Shown: positions 8,849-17,364 of the stretch, piece by piece | How the letters are laid out: each line of letters begins with the position of its first letter | Position numbering within the stretch: position 1 is the first letter of the stretch | DNA from: Acidobacteriaceae bacterium | GTDB lineage: Bacteria > Acidobacteriota > Terriglobia > Terriglobales > Acidobacteriaceae | Reading direction: 5' to 3' | Assembly: GCA_003139795.1 (NCBI GenBank) | Contig: PLGM01000101.1 | Coordinates: 91,782-137,471, forward strand | Length of the DNA stretch: 45,690 bases | Translations under genes and position numbers: made by a program | Notes under the pieces: generated by a model | Told to the model about the DNA's origin: nothing | The model's input: only the letters and a program-made list of their open reading frames with translations | Database searches by the model: none

Positions 8849-8915
8849 GTCATCCTGAGCGGAGCCTCTCGCAGCTTTATCGCGAGAGGCGCAGTCGAAG
8901 GACCTGCGGTTCGGA
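8849..8915. repeat. REP-like intergenic palindrome after the GH32 gene
   Basis: GCCTCTCGC (8864-8872) and GCGAGAGGC (8882-8890) form a perfect 9-bp stem with a 9-base loop. It is embedded in TCATCCTGAGCGGAG ... GCAGTCGAAGGACCTG, a phrase I recognise as a dispersed intergenic element in many bacterial genomes. It lies between convergent genes and may also act as a transcription end. There is only one copy in this window. Confidence 0.55.
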
Positions 8916-8926
8916 ACCAGTGCACC

Positions 8927-9448
8927 TTAATCCAGGATCGTCGTACTCGCCCGCCACGGCCCCACCGCGTCCCGGTATTCGCTCGCCATGGTCTTCACCA
9001 CTTGTGCAATGTGCCCCAAATCGTGAACCACCCACGTAGCCAGAAGATTGCCCAGCGTGACCGAGCCGAATTCAGGATGCCTGCCCGGCAGCGCAAATTG
9101 TTCTTCCCCAACGCCAAGCTCCTCGAGAGCGCGAAGGCTCCGTCGCCGCAACTCCGCAAACTCATCCAGCAACTCTTCCACGGTCTTGCCGGCTATCAAA
9201 TCCTGAAACGCAAATCTGTCAAACGGCTCGAACGCCAGCGTGTCGCGGTGCTCCAGGATGATTCGCACGCGCTGGATCCAATCGGTCATTTCCCCATGCA
9301 TCAGGTGACCAAGAACATCCATCGGGCTGAACGAATCCGCCGTCTTCCTCGCGTTCAACCACGCCTCGGATTTCCCTCGCAGCAAGGCGCTGAGCACGGC
9401 TGGAGTCCGCGCCAAAACCTCAATCCCCTGGTCCAACTTGAATTGCAT
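8927..9448 (-). CDS. DinB-fold (DinB_2-like) protein, putative metal-dependent enzyme
   Basis: 173 residues, a four-helix bundle of the DinB/YfiT superfamily. The three-histidine metal site expected for the fold is visible: His48 (or His51) in LGHLMHGE and His142 and His146 in VVHDLGHIAQ. The start ATG at 9448 has GAGGAG at a good distance. Members include thiol transferases and many uncharacterised stress proteins; no substrate is suggested here. The heptamer array separates it from the upstream export genes, so it could still be the last gene of that transcript. Confidence 0.8.
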   Translation of the reverse strand: MQFKLDQGIEVLARTPAVLSALLRGKSEAWLNARKTADSFSPMDVLGHLMHGEMTDWIQRVRIILEHRDTLAFEPFDRFAFQDLIAGKTVEELLDEFAELRRRSLRALEELGVGEEQFALPGRHPEFGSVTLGNLLATWVVHDLGHIAQVVKTMASEYRDAVGPWRASTTILD

Positions 9449-9547
9449 TTGGAATCTCCTCTTTCAGCATTTTCGCTCTGATCTTACCGATCCACTTGTC
9501 CCCCAAAAGCCAAAGCCCCCGGCCCTGTCTCCAGAGCCGAGGGCAAA

Positions 9548-9596
9548 AGCTGTTAGCTGTTAGCTATCAACTGTCATCTGTAACCCGCCATCTGTT
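9548..9596. repeat. Array of seven degenerate heptamers abutting the hlyD stop codon
   Basis: Read in steps of seven: AGCTGTT, AGCTGTT, AGCTATC, AACTGTC, ATCTGTA, ACCCGCC, ATCTGTT. The last unit ends at 9596 and the hlyD stop codon occupies 9597-9599. The two first units are identical; the others keep the xxCTGTx core. Similar arrays occur at 17474-17539 and 25145-25186. Confidence 0.75.
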
Positions 9597-10829
9597 TTAC
9601 GGCTTCACCCTGACCTTCGGCTCCACCGACAACCCCGGCCGCAGCAAGTGGTTCGGGTCCTCGTTTTTCAAATCCGTAAAGTCGATCCGCAACGGAACCC
9701 GCTGCACCACCTTCACGTAGTTGCCCGTCGCGTTCTCCGGCGGAAACAGCGAAAGCACCGACCCCGTCGCCCCGCCGATCTGCGTCACCCTCCCGTGATA
9801 CGTCTTGCCGGTAGCGTCCACCGCGATCTCCACGGGCTGTCCCGCCGACATATGCTTCAGTTGCGTCTCCTTGAAGTTGGCCGTGATCCACAGGTCTTCA
9901 AGCGAAACCAGCGTCAGCAGGTTCTGCCCCGCGGCCACGTTCTGGTCGATCTCCACGCTCTTGCGCGTGATGATCCCCGCCGCCGGAGCCACAATCTTCG
10001 TATAACTCAGATTCAGTTTGGCCATGTCCACTTGCGCCTGCGCCTGCTCCACCTGCGCCTCCGCCGCCTTGGCGCGGGCGTCCTGCACCGCCACCTGTTG
10101 CGGCCCGGTCTGGGCATACTTCTGCATTGCCTGCGCCTGCGTCTCCCGCTCGTGCGCCACTCTCACCCCATCTTGGGCAGCCCGCTCTCCGGCCTGCGCA
10201 TTGGCCAGCGACGCCTTCGCCCCATCCCGTGCAGCCACGGCCGCATCGAACTGCTGCTTGCTGATCACGTCCTTTTCCACCAGCGGCTTGTAGCGGGTCA
10301 GGTCAGCCTCTGCCTTGGTCAAGCTGGCCTGCGCTTCCGTCACCTTTGCCTGCGCCGCTTCCAGTTGTTGTCCCGCCTGTTCCACGCTGGCCATTGTGCC
10401 GCTCACGTCGGCGTCGGCCGACCTCAGGTTGGTCCCCATATTGACGGTCGTAATCGGCACATTCACTTTCGCCGCCGCCGCGTTGGCCTGCGCGGTGGCC
10501 AGTGCCGCCTCCGCGTTCTCCACAGCGACCTGGTAATCCCTGGGATCCAGCTCGGCGATCGTGTCGCCCGCCTTCACCACCTGGTTCTCTTCCACATCCA
10601 CCTTCAGCACCTGCCCGTTGATGCGCGAGCTCACCTGGATCAGGTGCCCGTTCACCTGCGCATCGTCGGTGTCCTCGCTGAAAGTGGAGTGCCACCAGAG
10701 CGCGATCGCCACCGCCGCCAGGACCACCACAACCACCACCACAAGGGCCCTGCGGCTTTTCTTCGGCTGTTCAATCTCTATTTCTGTGTCCGGCGCGCCT
10801 TCGGCCGGCGTTGGTGTCGAATCCGCCAC
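9597..10829 (-). CDS. HlyD/EmrA-family periplasmic adaptor subunit
   Basis: 410 residues. A short cytosolic tail is followed by one membrane anchor (about 27-46, ALVVVVVVVLAAVAIALWW), a first half-lipoyl motif (QVLKVDVEENQVVKAGDTI), a long Ala/Gln-rich coiled-coil hairpin (about 95-235) and the second half (IVAPAAGIITRKSVEIDQNV) with the beta-barrel domain. This is the membrane-fusion adaptor that links an inner-membrane exporter to a TolC channel. The GTG start at 10829 uses GGAGGAAAG, which lies inside the end of the tolC-family gene two bases upstream, so translation is probably coupled. The partner that EmrA-type adaptors need (a DHA2-family MFS pump) is not adjacent. Confidence 0.9.
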   Translation of the reverse strand: MADSTPTPAEGAPDTEIEIEQPKKSRRALVVVVVVVLAAVAIALWWHSTFSEDTDDAQVNGHLIQVSSRINGQVLKVDVEENQVVKAGDTIAELDPRDYQVAVENAEAALATAQANAAAAKVNVPITTVNMGTNLRSADADVSGTMASVEQAGQQLEAAQAKVTEAQASLTKAEADLTRYKPLVEKDVISKQQFDAAVAARDGAKASLANAQAGERAAQDGVRVAHERETQAQAMQKYAQTGPQQVAVQDARAKAAEAQVEQAQAQVDMAKLNLSYTKIVAPAAGIITRKSVEIDQNVAAGQNLLTLVSLEDLWITANFKETQLKHMSAGQPVEIAVDATGKTYHGRVTQIGGATGSVLSLFPPENATGNYVKVVQRVPLRIDFTDLKNEDPNHLLRPGLSVEPKVRVKP

Positions 10830-10831
10830 GG

Positions 10832-12283
10832 TTACTTTCCTCCCAGATAGTTCTTGTAACTCTGCCCCGCTCCCAGGGCGCGTGCCAGGCTCAGCTTGGC
10901 CACATTGTGCCGGTAGAGGCTGGCCACGTATTGATCGTTGGCCTGCGCCACGCTCTGCTCCGCCTGGCTCACCGCCAGGTTGTCGCTCACCCCGTTCGCA
11001 TACCGCTGCTGCGCCTCGCTCAGGGCCTCGCCGGCCAGCTCCACGCTGGAGCGCGCAACCTCAACCTGCTTTTGCGCCGACGCAATGTCCAGCAGCGCGT
11101 CGCGCACGTCCGCGTCCACCTGCGCATTCCTGTCGCTCGCCTGTGCCCTGGCCAAGTCCAGTTGCGCCTGCGCCATCTCCGCCTCGCCGCGCAAGGCAAA
11201 CTCATCGAACAGCGGCACGCTCAGCGTTCCCGACGCGTTCCCGGTCCCGTGCGAGTGCGACAGGGTGGTGCCGATATCCCCGTAGTCTCCGTTGAACGTC
11301 AGCGTCGGCAGCCGGTCCGCCGTAGCCGCCTTGCGCTGCTCCTCGGCCGCCTTGGTCTGCTCCACCAGCGCCGCCAGGTCCTTGCGGTTCAAGTGCGCCT
11401 GGCGAATCGCCGCCTCCACATCCAGTTGGTCGAACGCCGCGAAGGGCTCCTTGTCGGCCAGCGTAAAACTTTGCGCCAGAGGCAGCCCGATGGTCCGCGC
11501 CAGCGCCAACTTGTCCTTCTCCAGCGCATTCCGGGCCACAATCGACTGCTGTTCGAGCCCCTGGTAATCCACTCGCGACCGCAGCTCATCCAGCAGCGGC
11601 GCCGTCCCCGCCTGGTGATTGGCGCTCGCCTGATCCAGCGAAACCTTGGCCGTCGCCACCTGCGCTTCCACGCTGCTCACCTCGGTCTCATCGGCCAGCG
11701 CCAGCAGGTACGCATTCCCCACCGTCAGCACCACCAGCTCCCGCGCGTCCTCGGCGCTCAACTGCGCGGCGGCAAAATCATGCCGCGCCGCCAGGTACTT
11801 GCGCAGCGAGGCCACGTCCACCAGCGACCAGCTCAGCGAAGCCCGCACATCCGTAAATCCGAAAGGCCCGATGATGGTCGGAAAGCCCGGTATGCGCAAC
11901 CCCTCCGCCGGCAGGTCGATCTGCATCACCGTTTCCTTGGCGCTCGCATCCACGCTTGGCAGCAGCGTTTGCAGTTGGCTCAGCCGCTCACCCCGCGCCG
12001 CCGCCGTCTGCGTCCCGCTCAGAATCACGCCCAGATTGTTCTTGAGTCCCCGTTCGATGGCTTCATCCAGGCTCAGGTCGATGGCCTGCCCTGAAACCTC
12101 GCCCGCCGTCACGCTGCCCTGGAAGCTCTGCGCGGTCGGCGCAGTCTGATTGGGAGCCTGCGGCGTCTGCGCCGTCTGCCCGCCCGAAGCCAATACCGCG
12201 AGACCCAGAATCCCTGCGCCAGCGCAGAAACGGATCGTGCTCTTTCTTGCGTGCTTTGACAAAATCAAGGTGGTTCCAATCAC
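10832..12283 (-). CDS. TolC-family outer-membrane efflux channel
   Basis: 483 residues with an N-terminal signal sequence (CAGAGILGLAVLASGGQ) and two repeats of the outer-membrane efflux protein domain (LSLDEAIERGLKNNLGV and VEAAIRQAHLNRKDLAALVE), each opening with the family's Ala-x-x-x-Ala helix followed by long coiled-coil stretches (SVELAGEALSEAQQRYANG). It would form the trimeric duct for the HlyD-family adaptor encoded right after it. The first codon is GTG at 12283 without a convincing ribosome site; a TTG at 12268 is possible, so the exact start is uncertain. Substrate unknown; drugs or phenolics are typical of relatives. Confidence 0.9.
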   Translation of the reverse strand: MIGTTLILSKHARKSTIRFCAGAGILGLAVLASGGQTAQTPQAPNQTAPTAQSFQGSVTAGEVSGQAIDLSLDEAIERGLKNNLGVILSGTQTAAARGERLSQLQTLLPSVDASAKETVMQIDLPAEGLRIPGFPTIIGPFGFTDVRASLSWSLVDVASLRKYLAARHDFAAAQLSAEDARELVVLTVGNAYLLALADETEVSSVEAQVATAKVSLDQASANHQAGTAPLLDELRSRVDYQGLEQQSIVARNALEKDKLALARTIGLPLAQSFTLADKEPFAAFDQLDVEAAIRQAHLNRKDLAALVEQTKAAEEQRKAATADRLPTLTFNGDYGDIGTTLSHSHGTGNASGTLSVPLFDEFALRGEAEMAQAQLDLARAQASDRNAQVDADVRDALLDIASAQKQVEVARSSVELAGEALSEAQQRYANGVSDNLAVSQAEQSVAQANDQYVASLYRHNVAKLSLARALGAGQSYKNYLGGK

Positions 12284-12571
12284 TTCAGAAGCGCCGCTGC
12301 CTGAAAATCTTCGCTCTTAATGGATGCGGAAATCTGTCGGCAGGGTTCTTAAACTAGTGTATCGAATCAACGCGGAACCCGCCCGAACCCGCCCCAGGCT
12401 CAACTGGACTCGGGAACCCCACCCTATCCCGGCAACCATGCAGATCGCGGAACGAAAGGAGATCGCGGACAATCGCCACGGCGGAAACAAGACCGGCCAG
12501 GCGGCGGCCGTCGAATGCAGGCGCAGAGTGGTAGAATTTCGTGCGATTCGCCTCCGAAAAGGGGATTGCCC

Positions 12572-12964
12572 ATGAACTGGACGCGGTTTGCTGAAATCGT
12601 GATCGTCTCCGGGGTCCTGTCGTCGCTCACAGACTGGTTCTTTGCCGGCGATTGGATCCATCGGCGCTTTACCTACCCGGAAATCTGGCGCAAGGGCGGC
12701 GAGGGGCGGGCCATTGCCCTCACCAGCCCGCTCCCATTTCTCACCTGCGCGGTCTTTGCCTATGCCGCCGCCCGTCTGGGTCTGCATTCTGTGCCGGCCG
12801 CCCTCAAGCTTGCCGTCGCGGTCTGGCTCATCGGACCCCTCCCGCTGATCCTCACCCACGCCGCATTCATCACGTTGCATCGCGTCTTTGTGGTCTCGCT
12901 CGCGCTGGGCTGGCTGGTGAAACTGACGATTGTCGCAGTCGCCGCAGGCTGGTTTCTCCACTGA
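12572..12964 (+). CDS. Small integral membrane protein (DUF1761-like), function unknown
   Basis: 130 residues beginning MNWTRFAEIVIVSGVLSSLT. Four hydrophobic segments are visible (about 8-27, 48-66, 74-92, 108-128). The opening MNW...V with a W-F-x-x-G-D-W motif before the second segment resembles the DUF1761 family, but I am not certain. AAAAGGGG precedes the ATG at 12572. It is divergent from the tolC-family gene and convergent with the next gene, so it stands alone. No function is proposed. Confidence 0.65.
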   Translation: MNWTRFAEIVIVSGVLSSLTDWFFAGDWIHRRFTYPEIWRKGGEGRAIALTSPLPFLTCAVFAYAAARLGLHSVPAALKLAVAVWLIGPLPLILTHAAFITLHRVFVVSLALGWLVKLTIVAVAAGWFLH

Positions 12965-13046
12965 GAACTGCGTCCATTCCCGCTGCCCAGAGGCTTCTCG
13001 CACTCCGCTGCCCATGGAGTGAGGGCATAGGGTTGGAAGCTGGCGC

Positions 13047-13739
13047 CTACCGGTTCGCCGCCTGCAGCAGTTGCGAAGCCAGCGAACACAATCCCTGCCG
13101 GAAGAGCTCCCGCACCGCATCCCCGCTCCAGCCGGCCGCTTGCGGCCCGCCATGCTCGGCAAGCAGCGTCGCCGTCTCCGCCGTCGTGAACCCCGCCACC
13201 GCCCGCAGCACAAAGATGGTCCGCTGCACCGTCGGCAGGCTCTCCAGCCAGTTCCTTACCCGGTCCCGCTCCGGTCCCGCGATCATCCGCTCCAGTTCTT
13301 CGCTCGAGACCCCCGCCGCGGCCAGATCGTCGTCCTCGATGCACGCCCCTGCCGGCTCCACCCCTTCAGGCGCCGCCAGGCTCCCGGCATCGCGCCGTGC
13401 CAGCGTGTCCAGCGCCGCCGCGCAAAGCGCCCGCCGGCTGCTCTTCCTTGCCTCCAGCGGATCGTGGCAGGCCGAAACCTCCGCATTGGCAACCGCCGTC
13501 TCCACCAGCCGCATGCTGTCCTCGCCTTCGCCCACCAGCATCGACGCCATGCTGTAAAGCCCCGCGGCGATCAGGTCGAACATCTCGTCCAGCCCGTCCA
13601 GCGCCTTGGCCACCGTCGCCTCGTCCTTCGGTTGCCCGTCCATCAGCCCGTGTACCCGCTCTGAAAACGCCAGGGCCTCGGCAGGGATCGGCTGGGGAGG
13701 AATCAGGCTCTCGTTCGGTGTGATCGCTTCCTGGGACAT
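13047..13739 (-). CDS. Sigma-70 region 4-like protein lacking region 2
   Basis: 230 residues from the ATG at 13739, chosen because GGAG stands about 8 bases upstream; an in-frame extension to 13829 adds 30 unlikely residues. The C-terminal part (about 165-228; SLPTVQRTIFVLRAVAGFTT then AETATLL) matches region 4 of ECF sigma factors, with an unusual insertion AEHGGPQAAGWSGDAV between the two helices of the helix-turn-helix. The N-terminal 130 residues are helical and acidic, carry no recognisable -10-binding region 2, and do not match a family I know. It may be a degenerate ECF factor or a regulator that borrowed region 4. Neighbours give no clue. Confidence 0.6.
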   Translation of the reverse strand: MSQEAITPNESLIPPQPIPAEALAFSERVHGLMDGQPKDEATVAKALDGLDEMFDLIAAGLYSMASMLVGEGEDSMRLVETAVANAEVSACHDPLEARKSSRRALCAAALDTLARRDAGSLAAPEGVEPAGACIEDDDLAAAGVSSEELERMIAGPERDRVRNWLESLPTVQRTIFVLRAVAGFTTAETATLLAEHGGPQAAGWSGDAVRELFRQGLCSLASQLLQAANR

Positions 13740-13915
13740 ACAGGGAACTCCTCTCTCGGGATCGGGCAATCTCGCTCCGTCTTTATCCTCAACCCGCCGC
13801 GCTTGGGAGTCAATGCGAAGAGGGCGCATATTGTCTCTCCGTTTCTAGCAACCCGCTGGAACTTCCGCATCACCAATCTTTACAGGCTAGCCATGACCAG
13901 TCCCTCAAAGCCGGC

Positions 13916-13938
13916 GTGGTGCGCCCCACCACCTTTTT
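13916..13938 (+). terminator. Weak hairpin followed by a T run ahead of ppk1
   Basis: GTGGTG and CACCAC pair around CGCCC, followed by CTTTTT. The shape is that of a small intrinsic terminator on the plus strand, yet no plus-strand gene ends here; it would lie in the ppk1 leader if transcription starts upstream. The 6-bp stem makes this weak. Confidence 0.25.
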
Positions 13939-14078
13939 CCCACCTCTTAACATCCATCCCCCCGTCCGTCCTGTTATGAGTTGCCTGAAGCGGCTTTTTC
14001 TCTCCCAACTTCATTTCCCACGTGCCGCTCCCAGGCAAGACGCTGTAGACTGCCAACACGGCGCACTGGACGCAAACG

Positions 14079-16259
14079 ATGGCCCGAACTTCCCACAAAC
14101 AAAAGCTCTTCAACGGCCGGGACCACTCCTGGATGCAATTCAACGGCCGCGTCCTGGAGGAAGCCGAGGACCCCTCCAACCCCCTGCTGGAACGCGTCAA
14201 GTTCCTCGCCATCACCGCCAACAACCTCGACGAATACGTCGAGGTGCGCCAGGCCGGCCTCATGCAGCGCATCGAGGACGGCTACCGCGAGCCCGGTTAC
14301 GACGGCCTGCGCCCCGATGAGTCCCTCGCCGTGCTCACCGCCGAAATCCACGAATTCGTCGCCGCCCAGTACCGCTGCTGGAACCAGAAACTGCTCCCCG
14401 AGCTGCGCAAGCACGGCATCCGCCTGCTGGTCTGGAAGGAACTCGACGAAGAGGCCCGCGCCTACGCCCAAAGCTACTTCCAGCGCGAGGTCGATCCCCT
14501 CCTGACCCCCATCTCCATTGACCCCGCTCACCCCTTTCCCCGCGTCCTCAACAAGGCTCTCTGTCTCGCCCTGCTGCTCCGCCCCAAGCGCCGCAGCTCC
14601 GGCCCCCAGGTCCTCGGCGTGGTTACCGTCCCCCGCGCGCTGCCCCGCTTCGTCCGCCTGCCCGCGGCCGACGGCAAATTCGATTACCTGCTGCTCCAGG
14701 ACCTCATCGCCCAGAACCTCGGCGGCATGTACCGCGGCTACGAGGTCCTGGGCCACGCCGCCTTCCGCGTCACCCGCAACTCCAACCTCTACTTCGAGGA
14801 GGAAGAGGCCCGCTCCCTGCTGGAAACCATCCGCGTCGAGCTCCACAATCGCCGCAAGGGCGACGCCGTCCGCCTGGAAATCGAATCCACCGCCGATCCC
14901 GAGATCGTCGAGCGCCTCCGCGTCAACTTTGAGCTGGAAGAGGACCAGGTCTTGCGCGGCGAAGGCCCCGTCAACCTCTCGCGTCTCATGTTCTTCTACG
15001 GCGACGTGCGCCGCCCCGACCTCAAGTTCCCCTCCTTCACCCCCAAACCGCTCCACCTCAGCCGCAAGTCCGCCAACATCTTCGACGAGCTTCGTCAGCA
15101 CGACATCCTGCTCCATCACCCCTACGACTCCTACGACTCGGTCGTCGACTTCATCCAGCAGGGCGCCAAAGACCCCGCCGTCCTGTCCATGAAGCAAACC
15201 CTCTACCGCACCAGCAACGACTCGCCCATTTGCCTGGCGCTCACTGAGGCCGCGGCCACCAAGGAAACCACCCTCGTCGTCGAACTCATGGCCCGCTTCG
15301 ACGAAGCCTCCAACATCCGCTGGGCGCGCAACATGGAAGATGCCGGCGTCCAGGTCTTCCACGGCGTGGTCGGACTCAAAACCCATTGCAAGCTGGCCAT
15401 GCTCGTCCGCCGCGACGAGGACGGCCAAACCCGCCGCTACTGCCACCTCGGCACCGGCAACTACAACCACGACACCGCCCGCTTCTACACCGACCTCAGC
15501 CTGCTCACCTGCGATGCGCAGATCACCGAGCGCGTCCACATGGTCTTCAACTACCTCACCGCCCACGCCGAAATCGACGACTACCGCCCCCTGCTCGTCG
15601 CCCCCCTCACCATGGCCGAAAGCTTCCTCGGCCTCATCCGCCGCGAGCAGGAGCACGCCCAGGCCGGCCGTCCCGCTCACATCGTCGCCAAAATGAACGC
15701 CCTGCTCGAACCCAGCGTCATTGAAGCCCTCTACCAGGCCTCCAGGGACGGCGTCGAAATCGACCTCATCGTCCGCGGCCTCTCCATCCTGCGTCCGGGG
15801 CTGAAGGGCCTCTCTGACCGCATTCGCGTCCGCTCCATCGTCGGCCGCTTCCTCGAACACTCCCGCATCTTCCACTTCGCCAACGGCGGCAACGACGAAA
15901 TCTACCTGGGCTCAGCCGACTGGATGCCCCGCAACCTCTTCGAGCGTTGCGAAGTCGCCTTCCCCGTCCGCGACCTCGCCGCCCTGGCCCGCATCCACGA
16001 CGAAATCCTCCCCGCCTATCTCGCCGACACCGTGAAGGCCCGCCTGCAGCAACCCGACGGCTCCTACCTCCGCGCCAGCAAGCTGCTCAACGATGCCCCG
16101 CCCTTCGCCAGCCAAGACTTCCTCATGCAACTGGCCGAAGGCAAGGCCGGCCTCGACGCCATCCCCACCCCCCCCGTCCCCAAACCCGCCTTTCCCAAAC
16201 CCCGCGCCGCCAAACCGCCCGCGAAAGCTCCTGCCAAAAAAGCCAGCGCAGCCGACTGA
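14079..16259 (+). CDS. ppk1: Polyphosphate kinase 1
   Basis: 726 residues, the normal length of PPK1, with the four-domain order: N-terminal helical domain (QKLFNGRDHSWMQFNGRVLE), head domain (about 110-320) and two PLD-like C-terminal domains. The autophosphorylated histidine is His436 in LKTHCKLAML and the second active-site histidine is His594 in FLEHSRIFHF; HLGTGNYN is also intact. The enzyme reversibly polymerises the gamma phosphate of ATP into polyphosphate. The last 35 residues are a low-complexity Lys/Pro/Ala tail beyond the usual end. No strong ribosome site is seen before the ATG. The phosphatase gene sixA follows after 135 bases on the same strand, a pairing seen in several bacteria. 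Confidence 0.97.
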   Translation: MARTSHKQKLFNGRDHSWMQFNGRVLEEAEDPSNPLLERVKFLAITANNLDEYVEVRQAGLMQRIEDGYREPGYDGLRPDESLAVLTAEIHEFVAAQYRCWNQKLLPELRKHGIRLLVWKELDEEARAYAQSYFQREVDPLLTPISIDPAHPFPRVLNKALCLALLLRPKRRSSGPQVLGVVTVPRALPRFVRLPAADGKFDYLLLQDLIAQNLGGMYRGYEVLGHAAFRVTRNSNLYFEEEEARSLLETIRVELHNRRKGDAVRLEIESTADPEIVERLRVNFELEEDQVLRGEGPVNLSRLMFFYGDVRRPDLKFPSFTPKPLHLSRKSANIFDELRQHDILLHHPYDSYDSVVDFIQQGAKDPAVLSMKQTLYRTSNDSPICLALTEAAATKETTLVVELMARFDEASNIRWARNMEDAGVQVFHGVVGLKTHCKLAMLVRRDEDGQTRRYCHLGTGNYNHDTARFYTDLSLLTCDAQITERVHMVFNYLTAHAEIDDYRPLLVAPLTMAESFLGLIRREQEHAQAGRPAHIVAKMNALLEPSVIEALYQASRDGVEIDLIVRGLSILRPGLKGLSDRIRVRSIVGRFLEHSRIFHFANGGNDEIYLGSADWMPRNLFERCEVAFPVRDLAALARIHDEILPAYLADTVKARLQQPDGSYLRASKLLNDAPPFASQDFLMQLAEGKAGLDAIPTPPVPKPAFPKPRAAKPPAKAPAKKASAAD

Positions 16260-16394
16260 GCCGACCCTCAACCCAACTCCAATCCCGTCTTGCCCCCCCG
16301 CGCGTTGTTATGAACGTGCTAATATCGTTTCTCCAGGAGCGAAGACAGGAGCGAAGAGACCCGGAATTCTCCCTCCCCTGCCCGACCAGTTCCC

Positions 16395-16922
16395 ATGAAC
16401 CTCTACCTCATGCGCCACGCCAATGCCGGAATGCCCCGCGGGAACCCGGCTCTCGACGCCAAGCGGGCCCTCATCAAGGAAGGAAAAGACCAGTGCATGT
16501 TGATGGCCCGCGTCCTGGGCGCCCTCAAGGTGCAGATCGACGTCATCGTCTCCAGCCCCCTCAAGCGCGCCCTGCAGACCGCGCAGTTTGTCGGCACCGA
16601 GCTGGGCTACGAAGCCAAAGTCGAAATCAGCCCCGCCCTCGCCCTCGGCGCCGACTACGCCGACTTCCAGCAGATGCTCGCCAAATATGCCGACCGCGAA
16701 GGCGTCCTGGCCGTCGGCCACAATCCCAACGTCTTCCAGTTCCTCGGCCGCCTCGTCAGCGGCAACGGCGGCGCCGCCATCCGCATGAGAAAGGGCTCCA
16801 TCGCCCGCATCGACATGGACCGCCATCCGCCCCTCTTGCAGTGGCTCATCGATCCCCGCTCCGCCCGTTCCATCTACTTGAGCGTCGCCAAGAGCCCCCG
16901 CCCCAAAACCTCGCGGAAGTAG
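16395..16922 (+). CDS. sixA: SixA-type phosphohistidine phosphatase
   Basis: 175 residues of the histidine phosphatase (phosphoglycerate-mutase-like) superfamily. The catalytic pair is Arg7-His8 in MNLYLMRHANAG and His109 in LAVGHNPNV; VIVSSPLKRALQTAQ supplies the second phosphate-binding arginine. SixA proteins remove phosphate from phosphohistidine in signalling or PTS proteins and are minimal members of the superfamily, which fits the short length. The C-terminal 25 residues (after SARSIYLS) are a basic tail. It follows ppk1, whose product carries phosphohistidine intermediates; a functional link is possible but unproven. Confidence 0.88.
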   Translation: MNLYLMRHANAGMPRGNPALDAKRALIKEGKDQCMLMARVLGALKVQIDVIVSSPLKRALQTAQFVGTELGYEAKVEISPALALGADYADFQQMLAKYADREGVLAVGHNPNVFQFLGRLVSGNGGAAIRMRKGSIARIDMDRHPPLLQWLIDPRSARSIYLSVAKSPRPKTSRK

Positions 16923-17265
16923 CCCGCCCCCCTGCGCAGCGACCACAGCTCCTGCTTTGCCGCCGCACGGGCTGGCAGTCCGAGTAACCCGCTCCACCGC
17001 CGCGACGCCACCTTCAAGAGGGCCCCCCGCAGCCGCCCCGACACCGCCCTCCAACCTGACCCTCCCGCTCCAACCTCCGGAATAAAGAAGCCCCCCCAGG
17101 GCCGCCTCCCAATCGTGACCAGGCCGAGCAGAGCCGACGCCCGAACTACACTAATAACCCAATATCCAGGCGCCAAAACAGCGCCAATTGATGCGGATTT
17201 TGGCGCATTTATCGCCTTTTTCTTGCATTTTCCGGAGAGTTCTATATCTCCGATTGCTCCATTCC

Positions 17266-17364
17266 GGCGACCTGGAACTCCTCATTTCGCATCAAACGGG
17301 CGACCTGGAACTCATCATTTCGCATCAAACAGGCGTCCTGCAGCACCCCATTTTGCAAAAACCG
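17266..17364. repeat. 33-bp tandem repeat, three units
   Basis: Units at 17266-17298, 17299-17331 and 17332-17364. The first two differ at only two positions (shared core GGCGACCTGGAACTC then ATTTCGCATCAAAC); the third keeps GGCGxCCTG and CATTTTGCA but is diverged. Because 33 is a multiple of three, the minus strand is open through the array and would give an 11-residue repeat (LMRNEEFQVAR). Confidence 0.8.

Noticed and set aside
9648..12094. Two long plus-strand open frames (9648-10850 and 10811-12094)
   Set aside because: Antisense to the adaptor and channel genes; Arg/His/Leu-rich translations without motifs.
12324..12575. 83-codon plus-strand frame overlapping the small membrane protein start by ATGA
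   Set aside because: No motif, basic and low-complexity translation, no ribosome site; it lies in the divergent promoter region.
13974..15875. Open frame of 633 codons on the minus strand
   Set aside because: Antisense to ppk1, whose catalytic motifs are intact; the translation is low complexity.
17266..17364. Possible CRISPR array
   Set aside because: The units are contiguous without unique spacers and no cas gene is in the window.
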